64,000 nt of DNA. Source: Corynebacterium sp. ACRPH. Lineage in GTDB: Bacteria > Actinomycetota > Actinomycetes > Mycobacteriales > Mycobacteriaceae. A model generated the notes under the pieces. That model was not told the DNA's origin. It saw only the letters and a list, made by a program, of their open reading frames with translations, and searched no databases. The translations under genes and the position numbers were made by a program. Positions 34,393 through 45,281 of this stretch are shown piece after piece (within the stretch, counting starts at the first letter, position 1; each line of letters starts with the position of its first letter). The stretch spans positions 1 through 64,000 of the forward strand of contig NZ_JAKRND010000013.1 of the NCBI RefSeq assembly GCF_022347285.1, in the 5' to 3' direction.

Positions 34393-34990
34393 TGACTCTT
34401 CTCCTCACTGTTTTTCTTTGTGACGCCCCCACGTCCCCATCGACAACCCTGCGCACGGCAATGGCCGTGGCAGCGCCGATGCAGCTTCCGAGGGCGACGT
34501 CAGAGGGATAGTGTACGCCCAACACCATGCGCGACAGCGCCATCGCCGGGATGCCCACGAGGGGCAGCGCCCCGGTGCGGTTGTTCGCCGACTGAGTAAA
34601 GGCCACGAGCGCGGCGGTGGAACTGGTTGCATGCGAAGACGGGAAGCTGAGCTTCGAGGGAGTACCCACGCCGATCTTAATGCGCGGATCGTGCGGGCGA
34701 GGGCGACGGATGATGCGCTTGAGCACCACGCTGGCGGCGTGCGCCAGGAAGGCGCTGACGCCCACGGTCAGCCATCCGCGGCGTTCCGGCCCGTCGGCGG
34801 GCTTGCCTTGCGCGACGGCCAGGCCGTAGCCCAGGGCGGCGGACCCCATCCAGCCGAGGGCGTGCTCACCGAAGTGGCTCATGCCCCGGGCGGTGGGCAG
34901 CACACCCGGCTTGTCGGTCAGCTGCTTTTGCAGTGCGACCAGCAGGTCGGATTCGCCCAGCGGGTCGCCGCTTACGCTTGTGGCGCTCAT
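34376..34990 (-). CDS. PAP2 family phosphatase (Rv3807c type)
   Basis: 204-residue membrane phosphatase. The three PAP2 motifs are KRIIRRPRPHD, SFPSSHATSS and SRMVLGVHYPSDVALGS. Beside ubiA it is the likely decaprenylphosphoryl-5-phosphoribose phosphatase, the second step of arabinose donor synthesis; Rv3807c is proposed for this role. ATG at 34990. The C-terminal tail is basic, includes a copy of the dispersed motif (GASQRK), and overlaps the ubiA start. Confidence 0.88.
   Translation of the reverse strand: MSATSVSGDPLGESDLLVALQKQLTDKPGVLPTARGMSHFGEHALGWMGSAALGYGLAVAQGKPADGPERRGWLTVGVSAFLAHAASVVLKRIIRRPRPHDPRIKIGVGTPSKLSFPSSHATSSTAALVAFTQSANNRTGALPLVGIPAMALSRMVLGVHYPSDVALGSCIGAATAIAVRRVVDGDVGASQRKTVRRRVSERTA
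34411..34430 (-). repeat. Dispersed motif site (GGGGGCGTCACAAAGAAAAA)
   Basis: In the C-terminal tail of the PAP2 phosphatase gene, encoding GASQRK. Confidence 0.85.
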
Positions 34991-35050
34991 TGTTTCTGCG
35001 TTGTCCTTAACTTCAGTAACTTCGGTCTGGCTCGGTTTCAGTATGGGGTG

Positions 35051-37114
35051 TTAGTTTTCAGCCGCGCGCTCGGGCTCAAAAATCTGCGCCCAGCCTTCCC
35101 GGCTAGTCAGGTACGGGTGCGCTGCCCGATAGGCATCGCGGAGCTCATCGAAGCGATCCGCGACCTGCTTCTGCAGGCGCATCGACTCCCGTGCCAGGGC
35201 CAGCATCTGGCCGCGATCGCGCTTGCGGTACACCACTCCCTTGCCATCGGCGGTGGTCACGGTCGCCCCGTCCACGCGGGAGAGACTGAACCAGCGGGCT
35301 TCGATGGGCGGGAGGTTCACCTGCGGTGCGTGGTGGTGACGGGCGTCGGCAGGCTTGGCGTTGTTCAGCAGCCCCTTGGCAAGCGTGACAACCTTGGCCT
35401 TCTTGCTCAGCGGAATGCGCGTGAGGTGGGCCGGTCCGCCCGTCGCGGCGGGCAGGTCGGTGGCCGACGGGATCACGACCGCGTCGGAGTAGTTCTTGCG
35501 CAGCTTCGCGATGCGCGGCAGAGAGGTCTCCAGGATGTCGAACAGCTGATCCGGACCAGCCAGGAAGTCCTTCATCGCCTCGTTCTGGATGGCGACGGTG
35601 GAGTACTCCAGGCACAGCAGGTGCTTGGCGGTGGCCTTCGCCATCGAGGCAACAATGCCGCGCGGGCTGCCGTCGTGTTGGATCGCAGCAACAATCAGGC
35701 GGTTACGCAGGTGGAAGTATGCCTGCCAGTCGATGGCATCGTCCTTATCAGACCAGGCCATATGCCAGATCGCGATGCCCGGCCAGGAGGCCGTGGGGAA
35801 GCCAGCGTCCTTCGCACGCAGGCCGAACTCGCCGTCGTCCCACTTGATGAACAGCGGGAGGGGCTGACCGATGGTTTTCGCGACGACACGCGGGATCATG
35901 CACATCCACCAGCCGTTGTAGTCAACGTCGATGCGGCGGTGCAGGTCCTTGGAGTTCTCCGAACTATTCGGAGTGCCGTAGCCCTTGCTCACCACGTCCC
36001 GGGCCACCGGCGCGATGGGCTGGCCTGCTGCGTTGTGAGCAGCACCATCGCCCAGGTCGCGCAGCGGGTGCTGGTAAAAGTCGTGGTCGTAGTGGGTGTG
36101 GGGTGCGGCGGTCCACATGAAGGAACCGCGGTCGATAACCTCGCCCATGGTGTGCAGGTGGCTGCGTTCCTGCAGGTTCAGCATCTGGCCACCGATCAGC
36201 ATCGGAGACTTCGCGTAGCGGGCGGCCGCCAAGGCGCGCAGCACGCTATCAGGCTCGATGGCGATGTCGTCGTCCATGTACAGGATGTACGGGCTGGTGG
36301 TGCCACGCTCCTCATGGAGGGCCTCGTACATGATGCGGGAGTAGCCGCCGGATCCGCCCAGGTTGCCCTGCTGCACGATGCGCAGGCGGTCACCGAAGTG
36401 CTCCGCAACCTCGTCGAAGTCCGGCTCGTCGGCGGGATGCTTGTCGCCCTGGTCGGGCATGATGATGGCCTCGATGCGGCCGTCGACCTCGGGGTCGGAA
36501 GCGAGAGCGTGGAGTGCTGCGACCGCGTCGGTCGGGCGGTTGAAGGTCGGGATGCCGATAGTGACGCTCGGCTCAGCGGCCGGCAACGTCTCGCCTTCGA
36601 GGGTCTGTTCGCCGACCTCGACGGTGGCGTACCAGCCCGCGGAGTGCAGGCGGGTTTCCTTCTCGCAGGTCAGGTCGAACCAGATCCAGCCGCCGTCCTC
36701 GAACGGAGCCAGGGAGATGGTGAACTCGGCAACACCGTGGCCGTTTTCGTCAGTTTCGATCTGGGCGCCCTCGATGCCAATGCGGGAGCCGTCGTACTTG
36801 GAGCGGTAAAGGTCTACGCGAGCCTCACCAGTGATCTCGATACGCAGCTTGACCTCGTCCAGCTGGGACCAGCGGCGCCAGTAGGAGGCGGGGAAGGCAT
36901 TGAAGTAGGTCTCGAAGGAGGTTTCGCTGCCCGCGGGCAGGATCGCTTCGGTGCGGGAGACGGCGTTGACGCGGCCGGGGGTGGTGGCCTCGTTCTCCAC
37001 GAAATACAGGGAGCGCACGTTGCGTGGTTCGCCGCGCTTCGGCAGCAGAATGCGTGCTAGGCGGGTGGCGTCGAACCCATCGTTGGTATTGGCTTTCACT
37101 GGCTGAGCGTTCAT
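35051..37114 (-). CDS. glfT2: Galactofuranosyltransferase GlfT2
   Basis: About 687 residues. Polymerises UDP-galactofuranose into the galactan of arabinogalactan on the cytoplasmic face. An N-terminal beta domain is followed by a GT2 fold (SVTIGIPTFNRPTDAVAALH), the metal-binding YILYMDDDIAIEPDS, the catalytic WDDGEFGLRA and HMAWSDKDD, then a helical C-terminal region. ATG at 37114 is preferred because the product then begins MNAQPVKANTNDG; the frame extends to 37204 but the added residues look unrelated. GGAGG lies 14 bases upstream, rather far. Same order as Rv3808c. Confidence 0.94.
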   Translation of the reverse strand: MNAQPVKANTNDGFDATRLARILLPKRGEPRNVRSLYFVENEATTPGRVNAVSRTEAILPAGSETSFETYFNAFPASYWRRWSQLDEVKLRIEITGEARVDLYRSKYDGSRIGIEGAQIETDENGHGVAEFTISLAPFEDGGWIWFDLTCEKETRLHSAGWYATVEVGEQTLEGETLPAAEPSVTIGIPTFNRPTDAVAALHALASDPEVDGRIEAIIMPDQGDKHPADEPDFDEVAEHFGDRLRIVQQGNLGGSGGYSRIMYEALHEERGTTSPYILYMDDDIAIEPDSVLRALAAARYAKSPMLIGGQMLNLQERSHLHTMGEVIDRGSFMWTAAPHTHYDHDFYQHPLRDLGDGAAHNAAGQPIAPVARDVVSKGYGTPNSSENSKDLHRRIDVDYNGWWMCMIPRVVAKTIGQPLPLFIKWDDGEFGLRAKDAGFPTASWPGIAIWHMAWSDKDDAIDWQAYFHLRNRLIVAAIQHDGSPRGIVASMAKATAKHLLCLEYSTVAIQNEAMKDFLAGPDQLFDILETSLPRIAKLRKNYSDAVVIPSATDLPAATGGPAHLTRIPLSKKAKVVTLAKGLLNNAKPADARHHHAPQVNLPPIEARWFSLSRVDGATVTTADGKGVVYRKRDRGQMLALARESMRLQKQVADRFDELRDAYRAAHPYLTSREGWAQIFEPERAAEN

Positions 37115-37216
37115 TTGCTGAACACAAACCTCCGCATAGGCATTAAAGACATTGGAATATATCCGATTATCCATGAAAGCCCGTCGCAAGAGCTTGTGCG
37201 ACACAGCCCCAGTTGG

Positions 37217-38155
37217 CTAGGTCTCTACTTCGGACAACGAATGCAGCTTCCGAGATTCCTGGGCTCCACGCCACGTAATAATGGCGCCGGCGGTCGCGAT
37301 CAGGACGATGCCCGCCACCATGGACCAGGTGAGCTGGTCGCCGGAGAAAGCCCAGCCCAGGATCGCGCCGATCACCGGATCCAGGGCAAATAGCGTGCCG
37401 ACGACCGCCGCCGAGACAATTCCGGCGGCGATTGTATCCACTACATAGGGCACAACGGCACCGATAAAACCAGAGATGACGATAATGCCCCACATCGTGG
37501 CGTCCACATGCGGCACCGCGGAGGCAGAGAACGGCGCGAGCACAAGCGCGGCGACAACTACAGACAGCGCCAAATCGGGCATGCCGCCGCCCTCGGTCTT
37601 GCCAACACGGGCGGCAAACAGCGTGTACGCGCCGAAGAAGATTGCGCCGACTGCGCCGAATCCAATACCGACAATGTCCAGGTCATTGGAGGGCTGCGCA
37701 ATAAGCGCAACACCGACGAACGCGGCGATGGCCCACAGACGGGAGCGCCACATCGTCAGCCCCAGGAAGGACACAACACAGGGGCCGAGGAAGTCAATGG
37801 TGACGGCGACGCCCTGGGGCAGGCGAGCGATGGCTGCGTAAACCATCATGTTCATCATGCCTATGGCGATACCGTAAACGACGATGTTGAGGGCACGGGC
37901 GCGCGTCATTCCGGACAGCTTCGGGCGGAAGATAACCACCATGATGATGGCGGCGGCGGTCATGCGCAGGCCCGATACGCCCGGCGCGCCGACAGTAGTA
38001 AGCATGTCCGTGACCAACACCGCCGCAGCCTGGGTACCCAGTGACCCGACGAGAACCAGTAGGACTGGCGCCACTGGCAGGGCGAGGAACTTGCTCACTC
38101 GCCGTGGCGATAGCTCTTGCTGGGTTGCCTTTGTTTGGGTTTTCTCACGCGACAC
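37217..38155 (-). CDS. EamA/DMT superfamily transporter (RhtA-like)
   Basis: 312 residues with about ten helices in two repeated halves (GLRMTAAAIIMVVIFRP, ARLPQGVAVTIDFLGP, then IGFGAVGAIFFGAYTLFA, GTLFALDPVIGAILGWAF), the EamA fold. RhtA-like members export amino acids such as threonine and homoserine; the substrate here is not known. GTG start at 38155. It sits between glfT2 and glf and is not part of the conserved arabinogalactan block, so it is probably an insertion in this lineage. Confidence 0.85.
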   Translation of the reverse strand: MSREKTQTKATQQELSPRRVSKFLALPVAPVLLVLVGSLGTQAAAVLVTDMLTTVGAPGVSGLRMTAAAIIMVVIFRPKLSGMTRARALNIVVYGIAIGMMNMMVYAAIARLPQGVAVTIDFLGPCVVSFLGLTMWRSRLWAIAAFVGVALIAQPSNDLDIVGIGFGAVGAIFFGAYTLFAARVGKTEGGGMPDLALSVVVAALVLAPFSASAVPHVDATMWGIIVISGFIGAVVPYVVDTIAAGIVSAAVVGTLFALDPVIGAILGWAFSGDQLTWSMVAGIVLIATAGAIITWRGAQESRKLHSLSEVET

Positions 38156-38211
38156 TCGTGCGATATTAGTGCAGCTTCCTTTGAATGAAGAAACCGCGAT
38201 CTAGCGACGAA

Positions 38212-38238
38212 ATAGTAAAGATAGTAAAGATAGTAAAG
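38212..38238. repeat. Three perfect 9-bp tandem repeats upstream of the ATPase pseudogene
   Basis: ATAGTAAAG is repeated at 38212-38220, 38221-38229 and 38230-38238, ending 7 bases before the ATPase ATG. The repeats occupy the promoter or leader position. They could be an autoregulatory operator or a slippage-prone promoter. Confidence 0.85.
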
Positions 38239-38245
38239 AGGCAAG

Positions 38246-39165
38246 ATGCCGTCCACTTCAGCTCGACCCAAGAACCCCTTCACCGCAACAGTTGGGAAGA
38301 CACCGCTGGTTCTCGCAGGACGCGATGAATACCTCCACGATTTCGATGCCGCCATCCAGGATGGCCCCGGAAGCCATGAACGTATCTCCATCATTACCGG
38401 CCCTAGGGGTATCGGCAAGACTGTTTTGTTAAATGAATTCGAAACGGTCGCGAAGACGCACTCATGGCACGTCATCTCCGAAACCACGACTCGTGGTTTC
38501 AACGACCGCATTCGTGACCGTGCCTTCAGCCTCCTTCAAGATCTTTCCGACGAGCCCAAACGTCGCCTCTCCGGCATCGATCTCTCTTACCTCGGCTTCG
38601 AGACCGAAGCCATTCCCTCCTTTTCGCCCACACCGACGTTGAGGTCGGTACTCGACGAGCTTTTCGACCGACAGGCTGAGCTTGACGCCCGACTCAACCA
38701 AGAACCAGTCGGCCTACTTATCACCCTGGACGAGCTGTACTACGCCCACATGGACGAAATCATTGAGTTCGGGACAACCATTCAACATCTCGTCCGCGAA
38801 GACCGGGAGATTGCGATTGCGATGGCTGGCATTCCTGGTGCTGTGAAACCACTTCTTGCCGCTGACGAAGGTCGTAACCCTGTGACCTTCTTGCGTCGCG
38901 CGAACAAAATTGAAACCGGAATGGTGCCGATTGAAGAAGTACGCGCGGCGCTTGAAAAGACCACCGAACAAGTCGGGGTCTCGCGGACCCTTCACGCACT
39001 CGACAACGCAACCAAGGCGACCGGCGGCTACCCCTCATTGAGGCAGAGATGATCCGCCCAACAGCCCACGGGTTCGTCGATTACGAGCTGCCATATATGC
39101 GCGAGTATTTACGCTCCCACCACGCGACCGATGCAATGGAGCAGTTCTCCATCTGGCCGGAGTAG
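38246..39165 (+). pseudogene. Decayed AAA ATPase gene
   Basis: The 268-residue frame has a Walker A (ITGPRGIGKTVLLNEFE), a Walker B-like LLITLDELYYA and the sensor region IAIAMAGIPGAV of AAA_16-type ATPases. It breaks off at ATGGYPSLRQR. A frameshifted remnant then follows to 39165 (LIEAEMIRPTAHGFVDYELP, then YMREYLRSH), which looks like the C-terminal winged-helix end of the same family. The middle of the C-terminal half appears deleted, probably about 100 residues, with the frame lost. Base composition is lower in GC than the flanking envelope genes. Acquired and decaying is the simplest reading. Confidence 0.75.
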
Positions 39166-39186
39166 GAACGCCCCCGAGCCCGCCCC

Positions 39187-40422
<1,236 letters not shown>

Positions 40423-40433
40423 CTAACTCACTG

Positions 40434-40453
40434 TTTTTGGTCATGACGCCACC
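40434..40453 (-). repeat. Dispersed motif site (GGTGGCGTCATGACCAAAAA)
   Basis: Intergenic, just upstream of glf. Confidence 0.7.
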
Positions 40454-40479
40454 TCGGTGTGCCGCCCGGTGCAGCGATT

Positions 40480-40941
40480 TCAGGCAAGCGGTTCTTTAAA
40501 CCCGGCCCAGTCGGGCAGCTCCTCCACCCAGTCCCCTAGCCAGCCTTCAGCGAAGCCGAGCATCCCGGTGTTCCACATCACCCAGAAGATGCCGCTGAAG
40601 ACCACGGCGCAGCCCGCCAGGAAGCCCACGCCGATGAAGCTCTTGGTCGCCGCCCCCTGCCGCTTCCAATACTCCTCGAAACTGTCGTATTTCCGTAGTC
40701 CCCAATCCAGCAGTCGGTTGGGCCAGGCCATCTCGAAGGAGAGCACGCCGATGCCGAAGAACAGCAGGAACCAGCCCGGCCCGGGCGTGGGGATAATGAG
40801 GATGCCGCCGACCACCAGCAGCCACCCTATGAGCAGCGTCAGCGGGCCGACCAGGAATCCATAGCTGCGCTTCTTCAGCCCCTCGTGGCGCACCTGCAGC
40901 TGGGCTACCTTCCGGCGTACGTTTTCGCTTAGCTTGGACAT
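40480..40941 (-). CDS. PGPGW/TIGR02611 family small membrane protein
   Basis: 153 residues with two or three helices. PTPGPGWFLLFFGIGVLSFE is the family hallmark, followed by MAWPNRLLDWGLRKYD. The N-terminal 30 residues are basic and cytoplasmic. Function unknown. It lies 6 bp downstream of the HAD phosphatase gene, so it is likely in one operon with it and the acyltransferase. ATG at 40941. Confidence 0.8.
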   Translation of the reverse strand: MSKLSENVRRKVAQLQVRHEGLKKRSYGFLVGPLTLLIGWLLVVGGILIIPTPGPGWFLLFFGIGVLSFEMAWPNRLLDWGLRKYDSFEEYWKRQGAATKSFIGVGFLAGCAVVFSGIFWVMWNTGMLGFAEGWLGDWVEELPDWAGFKEPLA

Positions 40942-40947
40942 GGCTGC

Positions 40948-41766
40948 CTAAAACCACCGTTCGAGGACGGCAGCCACGCCGTCCTCGTCATTCGTCAGGG
41001 TGACCTCGTCGGCGATTTCCTTCAACGACCCTTCGGCATTGCCCATCGCCACGCCGTGCCCCGCCCAGGTAAGCATCTCCGTGTCATTCGGCATATCCCC
41101 AAAGGCGATGGTCTGCGCGGCCTCTACGCCGATCTGTGCGGCAATCCATTCCAGCGCGGAGCGCTTGGAGATCCCCGCCGCCGCGACCTCCACCAGGCCC
41201 CCTTCATAGCTGTAGGTGGCTTTGGCCTGGGTGGCGTCAATAAAAGGCCGCACCGCAGCAAAGAGTTCGGCCGAGGTTCGATTGGGATCCCGAACCAGCA
41301 GCTTCACCACGGGCGTAGCGGCGAGCTCTTCGAGGGACTGGACGGCATGCTCGGTGGAATCCCAGGCGTGGTCGTAGCCGGGCGAGACGGAAAATAGCTC
41401 GTCGGCACGGTCGAAGGCGCTGGTTCCGGCCCGTTCGACGGCGAAGCCCACTCCAGGGACGGACTCGCTGAGCTGTGCGATGAGGGTACGGATGAGGTCC
41501 GGCTCGAGGGTCGCGGCGTGCACGATCTGATCCCGGTCGGCGTCATAAATAATGGCGCCGTTGGCGCAGGCACAGACGGGCCGGACGGGCAGCTGCTCGA
41601 AGACGGGCATCAGCCAGCGCGGCGGGCGGCCGGTGGCGATGGTGAAGACGGTGCCTTCGCGCAGCATCGAATTCACCGCGCGGCGCATCCGCTGCGAGAC
41701 CCGCTCCCTGCTGTTGAGCAGGGTGCCGTCAACGTCGCTGACCACCAGCAACGGGGAATCCTGCAT
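40948..41766 (-). CDS. Cof-type HAD superfamily phosphatase
   Basis: 272 residues. Motif I VVSDVDGTLLNS (nucleophile Asp), motif II TIATGRP and motif IV QTIAFGDMPNDTEMLTWAG give a complete haloacid dehalogenase fold with a Cof-type cap. It probably hydrolyses a sugar phosphate or nucleotide; the substrate is not readable. It lies 9 bp after the acyltransferase stop. Two dispersed motif copies lie in it (FIDATQ and YDADRD in antisense). M. tuberculosis has a similar gene near serS. Confidence 0.87.
   Translation of the reverse strand: MQDSPLLVVSDVDGTLLNSRERVSQRMRRAVNSMLREGTVFTIATGRPPRWLMPVFEQLPVRPVCACANGAIIYDADRDQIVHAATLEPDLIRTLIAQLSESVPGVGFAVERAGTSAFDRADELFSVSPGYDHAWDSTEHAVQSLEELAATPVVKLLVRDPNRTSAELFAAVRPFIDATQAKATYSYEGGLVEVAAAGISKRSALEWIAAQIGVEAAQTIAFGDMPNDTEMLTWAGHGVAMGNAEGSLKEIADEVTLTNDEDGVAAVLERWF
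41229..41247 (+). repeat. Dispersed motif site (GGGTGGCGTCAATAAAAGG)
   Basis: Inside the HAD phosphatase gene, in antisense to PFIDATQ. Confidence 0.65.
41536..41555 (+). repeat. Weak dispersed motif site
   Basis: GTCGGCGTCATAAATAATGG inside the HAD gene. Core intact, A-rich half less regular. Confidence 0.45.
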
Positions 41767-41775
41767 CGCTCGGGC

Positions 41776-42726
41776 CTACTTTTTGCGCAGACGGTTGATG
41801 CGCTGGCGCAGCGGCACCAGGATCTTATTGATGCCCGTGGCCTGCTCGCGTTCGCGAGCCTCGGCGGCGGCGCGACGCTCGGCCTCAGCCTTCTCCTGGG
41901 CGCGCTTTTCCTTACGGGCCGCGGCATCGGCGCGGTCCTGGACTGTGGCTTCCTCCAGCGTCGGCGCGGTTCCGCCGAGGGCGGCCGGCACCCAAAATTC
42001 GCCCTCGGGCATGGGGCCGAAGCGCTCCTCCCAACGCTGGCGGGTCAGATCCATCTGTTCGACCATGGCTTGGTGCAGGCGCTCAGTGGTGGCCTGGGCA
42101 TCCTCGGTGACCTCGACCGGCTTGCCGACGGTGATCACCAGCTGGGTTTCCTTCGGCCGCCAAATCGGCTTGCGGCCCTTCGTCCACACGCGCTGGGAAC
42201 CCCAAATGGTCAGCGGGATCAGCGGCACGCCAGCCTCGTAGGCGATGCGTGCGGCGCCCTGGCGGAACTCCTTAATCTCGAAGGATCGAGAGATCGTGGC
42301 CTCCGGGAAGATGCCCACCAGGTCGCCGGCCTTCAGCTGCTTGATGGCCTGATCCACCGCGGCCTGGCCGTCCGCGCGGTCGACGGGGATGTGGTTGTAG
42401 GAGCTCATGAGCGCGCCCACGCCCTTGACGTCGAAGATCTCCTTCTTCGCCATGAAACGAACCACGCGGCCACCGCGCACGTGCGCCGGGATGCCCCCGT
42501 AAGTGAAGTCCCAGTAGCCAGTGTGGTTAACGGCGATCATCGCCGGCCCGTCGGCGGGGATATTCTCCGCACCGTAGACTGCGCAATCTAGGTGCTGCAT
42601 GTACCGGAACCACAGCTTGGTGACGCCGATCGTCGGGAAGCCATAGGGGATCTCCTTGGCTTCCTTGTGGCCGGTGATCTTGGGCTGGTAGCCATCGGGG
42701 AAGCTGAAGCTATCGAGCGACGACAT
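41776..42726 (-). CDS. PlsC-like lysophospholipid acyltransferase
   Basis: 316 residues. The catalytic NHTGYWDF (NHx4D) and the glycerol-phosphate-binding GIFPEATISRS (FPEGT-like) motifs are present. It likely acylates 1-acyl-glycerol-3-phosphate or a related acceptor at the membrane. The C-terminal ~60 residues are a Glu/Ala/Arg-rich helix (KEKRAQEKAEAERRAAAEAR), probably a coiled coil. ATG at 42726. Leads a three-gene operon with the HAD and PGPGW genes. Confidence 0.87.
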   Translation of the reverse strand: MSSLDSFSFPDGYQPKITGHKEAKEIPYGFPTIGVTKLWFRYMQHLDCAVYGAENIPADGPAMIAVNHTGYWDFTYGGIPAHVRGGRVVRFMAKKEIFDVKGVGALMSSYNHIPVDRADGQAAVDQAIKQLKAGDLVGIFPEATISRSFEIKEFRQGAARIAYEAGVPLIPLTIWGSQRVWTKGRKPIWRPKETQLVITVGKPVEVTEDAQATTERLHQAMVEQMDLTRQRWEERFGPMPEGEFWVPAALGGTAPTLEEATVQDRADAAARKEKRAQEKAEAERRAAAEAREREQATGINKILVPLRQRINRLRKK

Positions 42727-42830
42727 GGGTGGTGGTTACCTCTCTTGGGATCCTTAAAACTGTGGCTCGGCCAGCGCGCCGGGGGCACATTCACGGCCGA
42801 GTCGGCGCTGCAGGCGCCGGATTCGCTGGG

Positions 42831-44105
42831 CTATTCGCTGGGCTTCAGAATATCTTTACCAACGAAAGGACGCAGCGCCTTCGGCACAACCACGGAGCCG
42901 TCGGCCTGCTGGTGATTCTCCAAAATGGCCACCAACCAGCGGGTTGTCGCCAGGGTGCCGTTCAGGGTGGCGGCGGTCTGCGCCTTGCCGTCGGCATCGC
43001 GGTAGCGGGTCTTCAGGCGGCGCCCCTGGAAGGTGGTGCAGTTAGAGGTACTGGTCAGCTCGCGGTACGTCTGCTGGGTGGGGACCCACGCCTCCGTATC
43101 GAACTTGCGGGCCGCCGAGGAGCCGAGGTCGCCGCCGGCGACGTCGATCACGCGGTAGGGCACCTCAATGGCCGCCAGCATTTCGCGCTCCATGGCCAGC
43201 AGCTCCTGGTGCAGCTCCGTGGCCTCCTCCGGCTTGCAGTAAACGAACATCTCCACCTTGTCGAACTGGTGGACGCGGATGATGCCACGGGTGTCCTTGC
43301 CATAAGAACCAGCCTCGCGGCGGAAGCAAGAGGACCAGCCGGCGTAGCGCAGCGGGCCGTTGGACAGGTCGATGATCTCCTCGGAGTGGTAACCGGCCAG
43401 TGCGACCTCGGAGGTGCCGACCAGGTACATGTCGTCTTCTTCCAGGTGATAAATCTCATCTGCGTGGGCACCCAGGAAGCCGGTGCCGGACATGACCTCG
43501 GGGCGCACCAGCACCGGCGGGATCATGAGCTGAAAGCCGTGCTCCACGGCCTTCTGGGCCGCCAGCTGCAGCATGCCCAGCTGCAGCAGCGCACCGTCGC
43601 CGGTGAGGAAGTAGAAGCGAGCGCCGGAGACCTTCGTGCCGCGCTTCATGTCGATCAGCCCCAGGGATTCGCCCAGCTCGAGGTGATCCTTCGGCTCGAA
43701 GTCGAACTGCGGCGGCTCGCCCACCACGTCGAGGGTGACGAAGTCCTCCTCGCCACCGGCCGGCGCGCCTTCCTCCACAATGTTGGAAATCTGCATCTGC
43801 AGGTCGTAGACGGCCTGCTCGGCGCTGGACTGGGCCTCCTCCAGCTTCTTGACTGCCTCGGCCTTTTGCTTGCCCTCCTCGCGCAGGGCCTGCTTCTCCT
43901 TGTCGGAGGCGGAGCGCATCTTCTGCCCCATCTCCTTGGAGAATGCCTTCTGTTCCGCACGGGCCGCGTCGGCGGCGCTGATGGCCTCGCGGCGCTGGGA
44001 ATCGGCCTCCAGCAGCTGGTCGATCAGCGCCGGATCCTCCCCACGAGTGCGCTGGGATTCACGGGCTACATCGGGGTTATCGCGCAGAAACTTCAGATCA
44101 ATCAT
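42831..44105 (-). CDS. serS: Seryl-tRNA synthetase
   Basis: 424 residues. Charges tRNA-Ser. An N-terminal antiparallel coiled-coil arm (about residues 30-100) binds the long variable arm of tRNA. The class II motifs are [16 protein letters not shown], then [24 protein letters not shown] (motif 2) and [28 protein letters not shown] (motif 3). ATG at 44105. Divergent from the septum-formation gene, as in M. tuberculosis. Confidence 0.97.
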   Translation of the reverse strand: MIDLKFLRDNPDVARESQRTRGEDPALIDQLLEADSQRREAISAADAARAEQKAFSKEMGQKMRSASDKEKQALREEGKQKAEAVKKLEEAQSSAEQAVYDLQMQISNIVEEGAPAGGEEDFVTLDVVGEPPQFDFEPKDHLELGESLGLIDMKRGTKVSGARFYFLTGDGALLQLGMLQLAAQKAVEHGFQLMIPPVLVRPEVMSGTGFLGAHADEIYHLEEDDMYLVGTSEVALAGYHSEEIIDLSNGPLRYAGWSSCFRREAGSYGKDTRGIIRVHQFDKVEMFVYCKPEEATELHQELLAMEREMLAAIEVPYRVIDVAGGDLGSSAARKFDTEAWVPTQQTYRELTSTSNCTTFQGRRLKTRYRDADGKAQTAATLNGTLATTRWLVAILENHQQADGSVVVPKALRPFVGKDILKPSE

Positions 44106-44239
44106 GGTGATTAGCTTAGCCGGTTCGCCCTCGTAGTTGTCTGCCCAGTTCCCCCCTATGGCACAACCCCTACTAGACTGGCCTCACAATTACTGTCGGA
44201 TACAGCCGAAAACCCCGAAGCAGATTTAGAGCGAGCCCC

Positions 44240-45268
44240 ATGACCACCAGCGAAGCGAAAACCCGCCGCAGAGCACGCAGCCTCACCATCGCATTGTTCT
44301 CCGCCCTGTGCGGTGGTGTCAGCGCCGCAGCCTTCGCCTTCGTCGCCCCCGAGGGCAGCACTCCGCTGGTGCCGGCCGATGAAAAGCAGGGGCAGCACGT
44401 GAACAACACTACGTTCACCGAGGCCAGCAACGGCGACTGTGTGAATTGGAAGCCCGGCAAAGACGGTGTGAACTCCGGCTTCGCCACCGTGGATTGCGAG
44501 CAGCCTCACCGCTTCGAGGTCAGCTCCCGTGAAGACCTCGGCCAGTACCCCACCAGCGAGTTCGGCTCATCCGCAAAGCAGCCGGACTTGAAGCGTCAAG
44601 AAGAATTGACCAACGAGCTCTGCATCGGGCCGACGATGCAGTACCTCGAGGGCAAGCTCGACCCGGAGGGGCGCTACTCCATCTCCCCGATCCTGCCCCC
44701 GCAGTCCGCGTGGAACGACGGCGACCGCACGATGCTGTGTGGCGTGATGGTTCCAGACGCCACCGGCCGCACCACCGAGACCACCGGCTTCGCCGCTAAG
44801 CAAGATCAGTCGCGCTACTTCGAAAAGAACCGCTGCGTCCGCGCCGATGGCGATCTGACCAACGAGGTTCCGTGCGAAGAGCCGCACGCCTGGCAGGTGA
44901 CCTCCGTGGTGGACCTCGGCGAGCAGTTCCCCGGTGCGTGGCCGGATACGAAGAAGCAGAACGAGTTCCTGAACAAGGTCTGCACCAAGGCCGCGAAGGA
45001 TTACCTGGGCGGCGACGATGCGCTGTACAACTCCACGCTCACGCCGTTCTGGACCACGCTGCAGCGCCAATCTTGGGATGCGGGCTCACGCACCGTGAAC
45101 TGCGCTTTGACGTTCGGTCGCCCCGGCGGCGGATTCGCCGCCCTGGCCGGCGATGTGCGCAGCGAATTCACCATCGACGGCCACCCACCGAAGACCCCGC
45201 CGAAGCGCAACCCGCTGCGCCGGGATGCACGGCCCGACAACGCTGCCAACCCAGCCCCGGCGCCGTAG
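44240..45268 (+). CDS. Septum formation family protein (Rv3835-like)
   Basis: 342 residues. One N-terminal membrane helix (SLTIALFSALCGGVSAAAF), then two related extracytoplasmic domains with conserved Cys (DCVNWKPG...VDCEQPHRFEV and CVRADGDLTNEVPCEEPHAWQV), each with the C...CxxPHxxEV-like pattern of the septum-formation family, and a Pro-rich end. Proposed to act in division or envelope assembly; the mechanism is unknown. It lies 13 bp upstream of the zincin gene. Confidence 0.82.
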   Translation: MTTSEAKTRRRARSLTIALFSALCGGVSAAAFAFVAPEGSTPLVPADEKQGQHVNNTTFTEASNGDCVNWKPGKDGVNSGFATVDCEQPHRFEVSSREDLGQYPTSEFGSSAKQPDLKRQEELTNELCIGPTMQYLEGKLDPEGRYSISPILPPQSAWNDGDRTMLCGVMVPDATGRTTETTGFAAKQDQSRYFEKNRCVRADGDLTNEVPCEEPHAWQVTSVVDLGEQFPGAWPDTKKQNEFLNKVCTKAAKDYLGGDDALYNSTLTPFWTTLQRQSWDAGSRTVNCALTFGRPGGGFAALAGDVRSEFTIDGHPPKTPPKRNPLRRDARPDNAANPAPAP

Positions 45269-45281
45269 GCGGGCACTTCCC

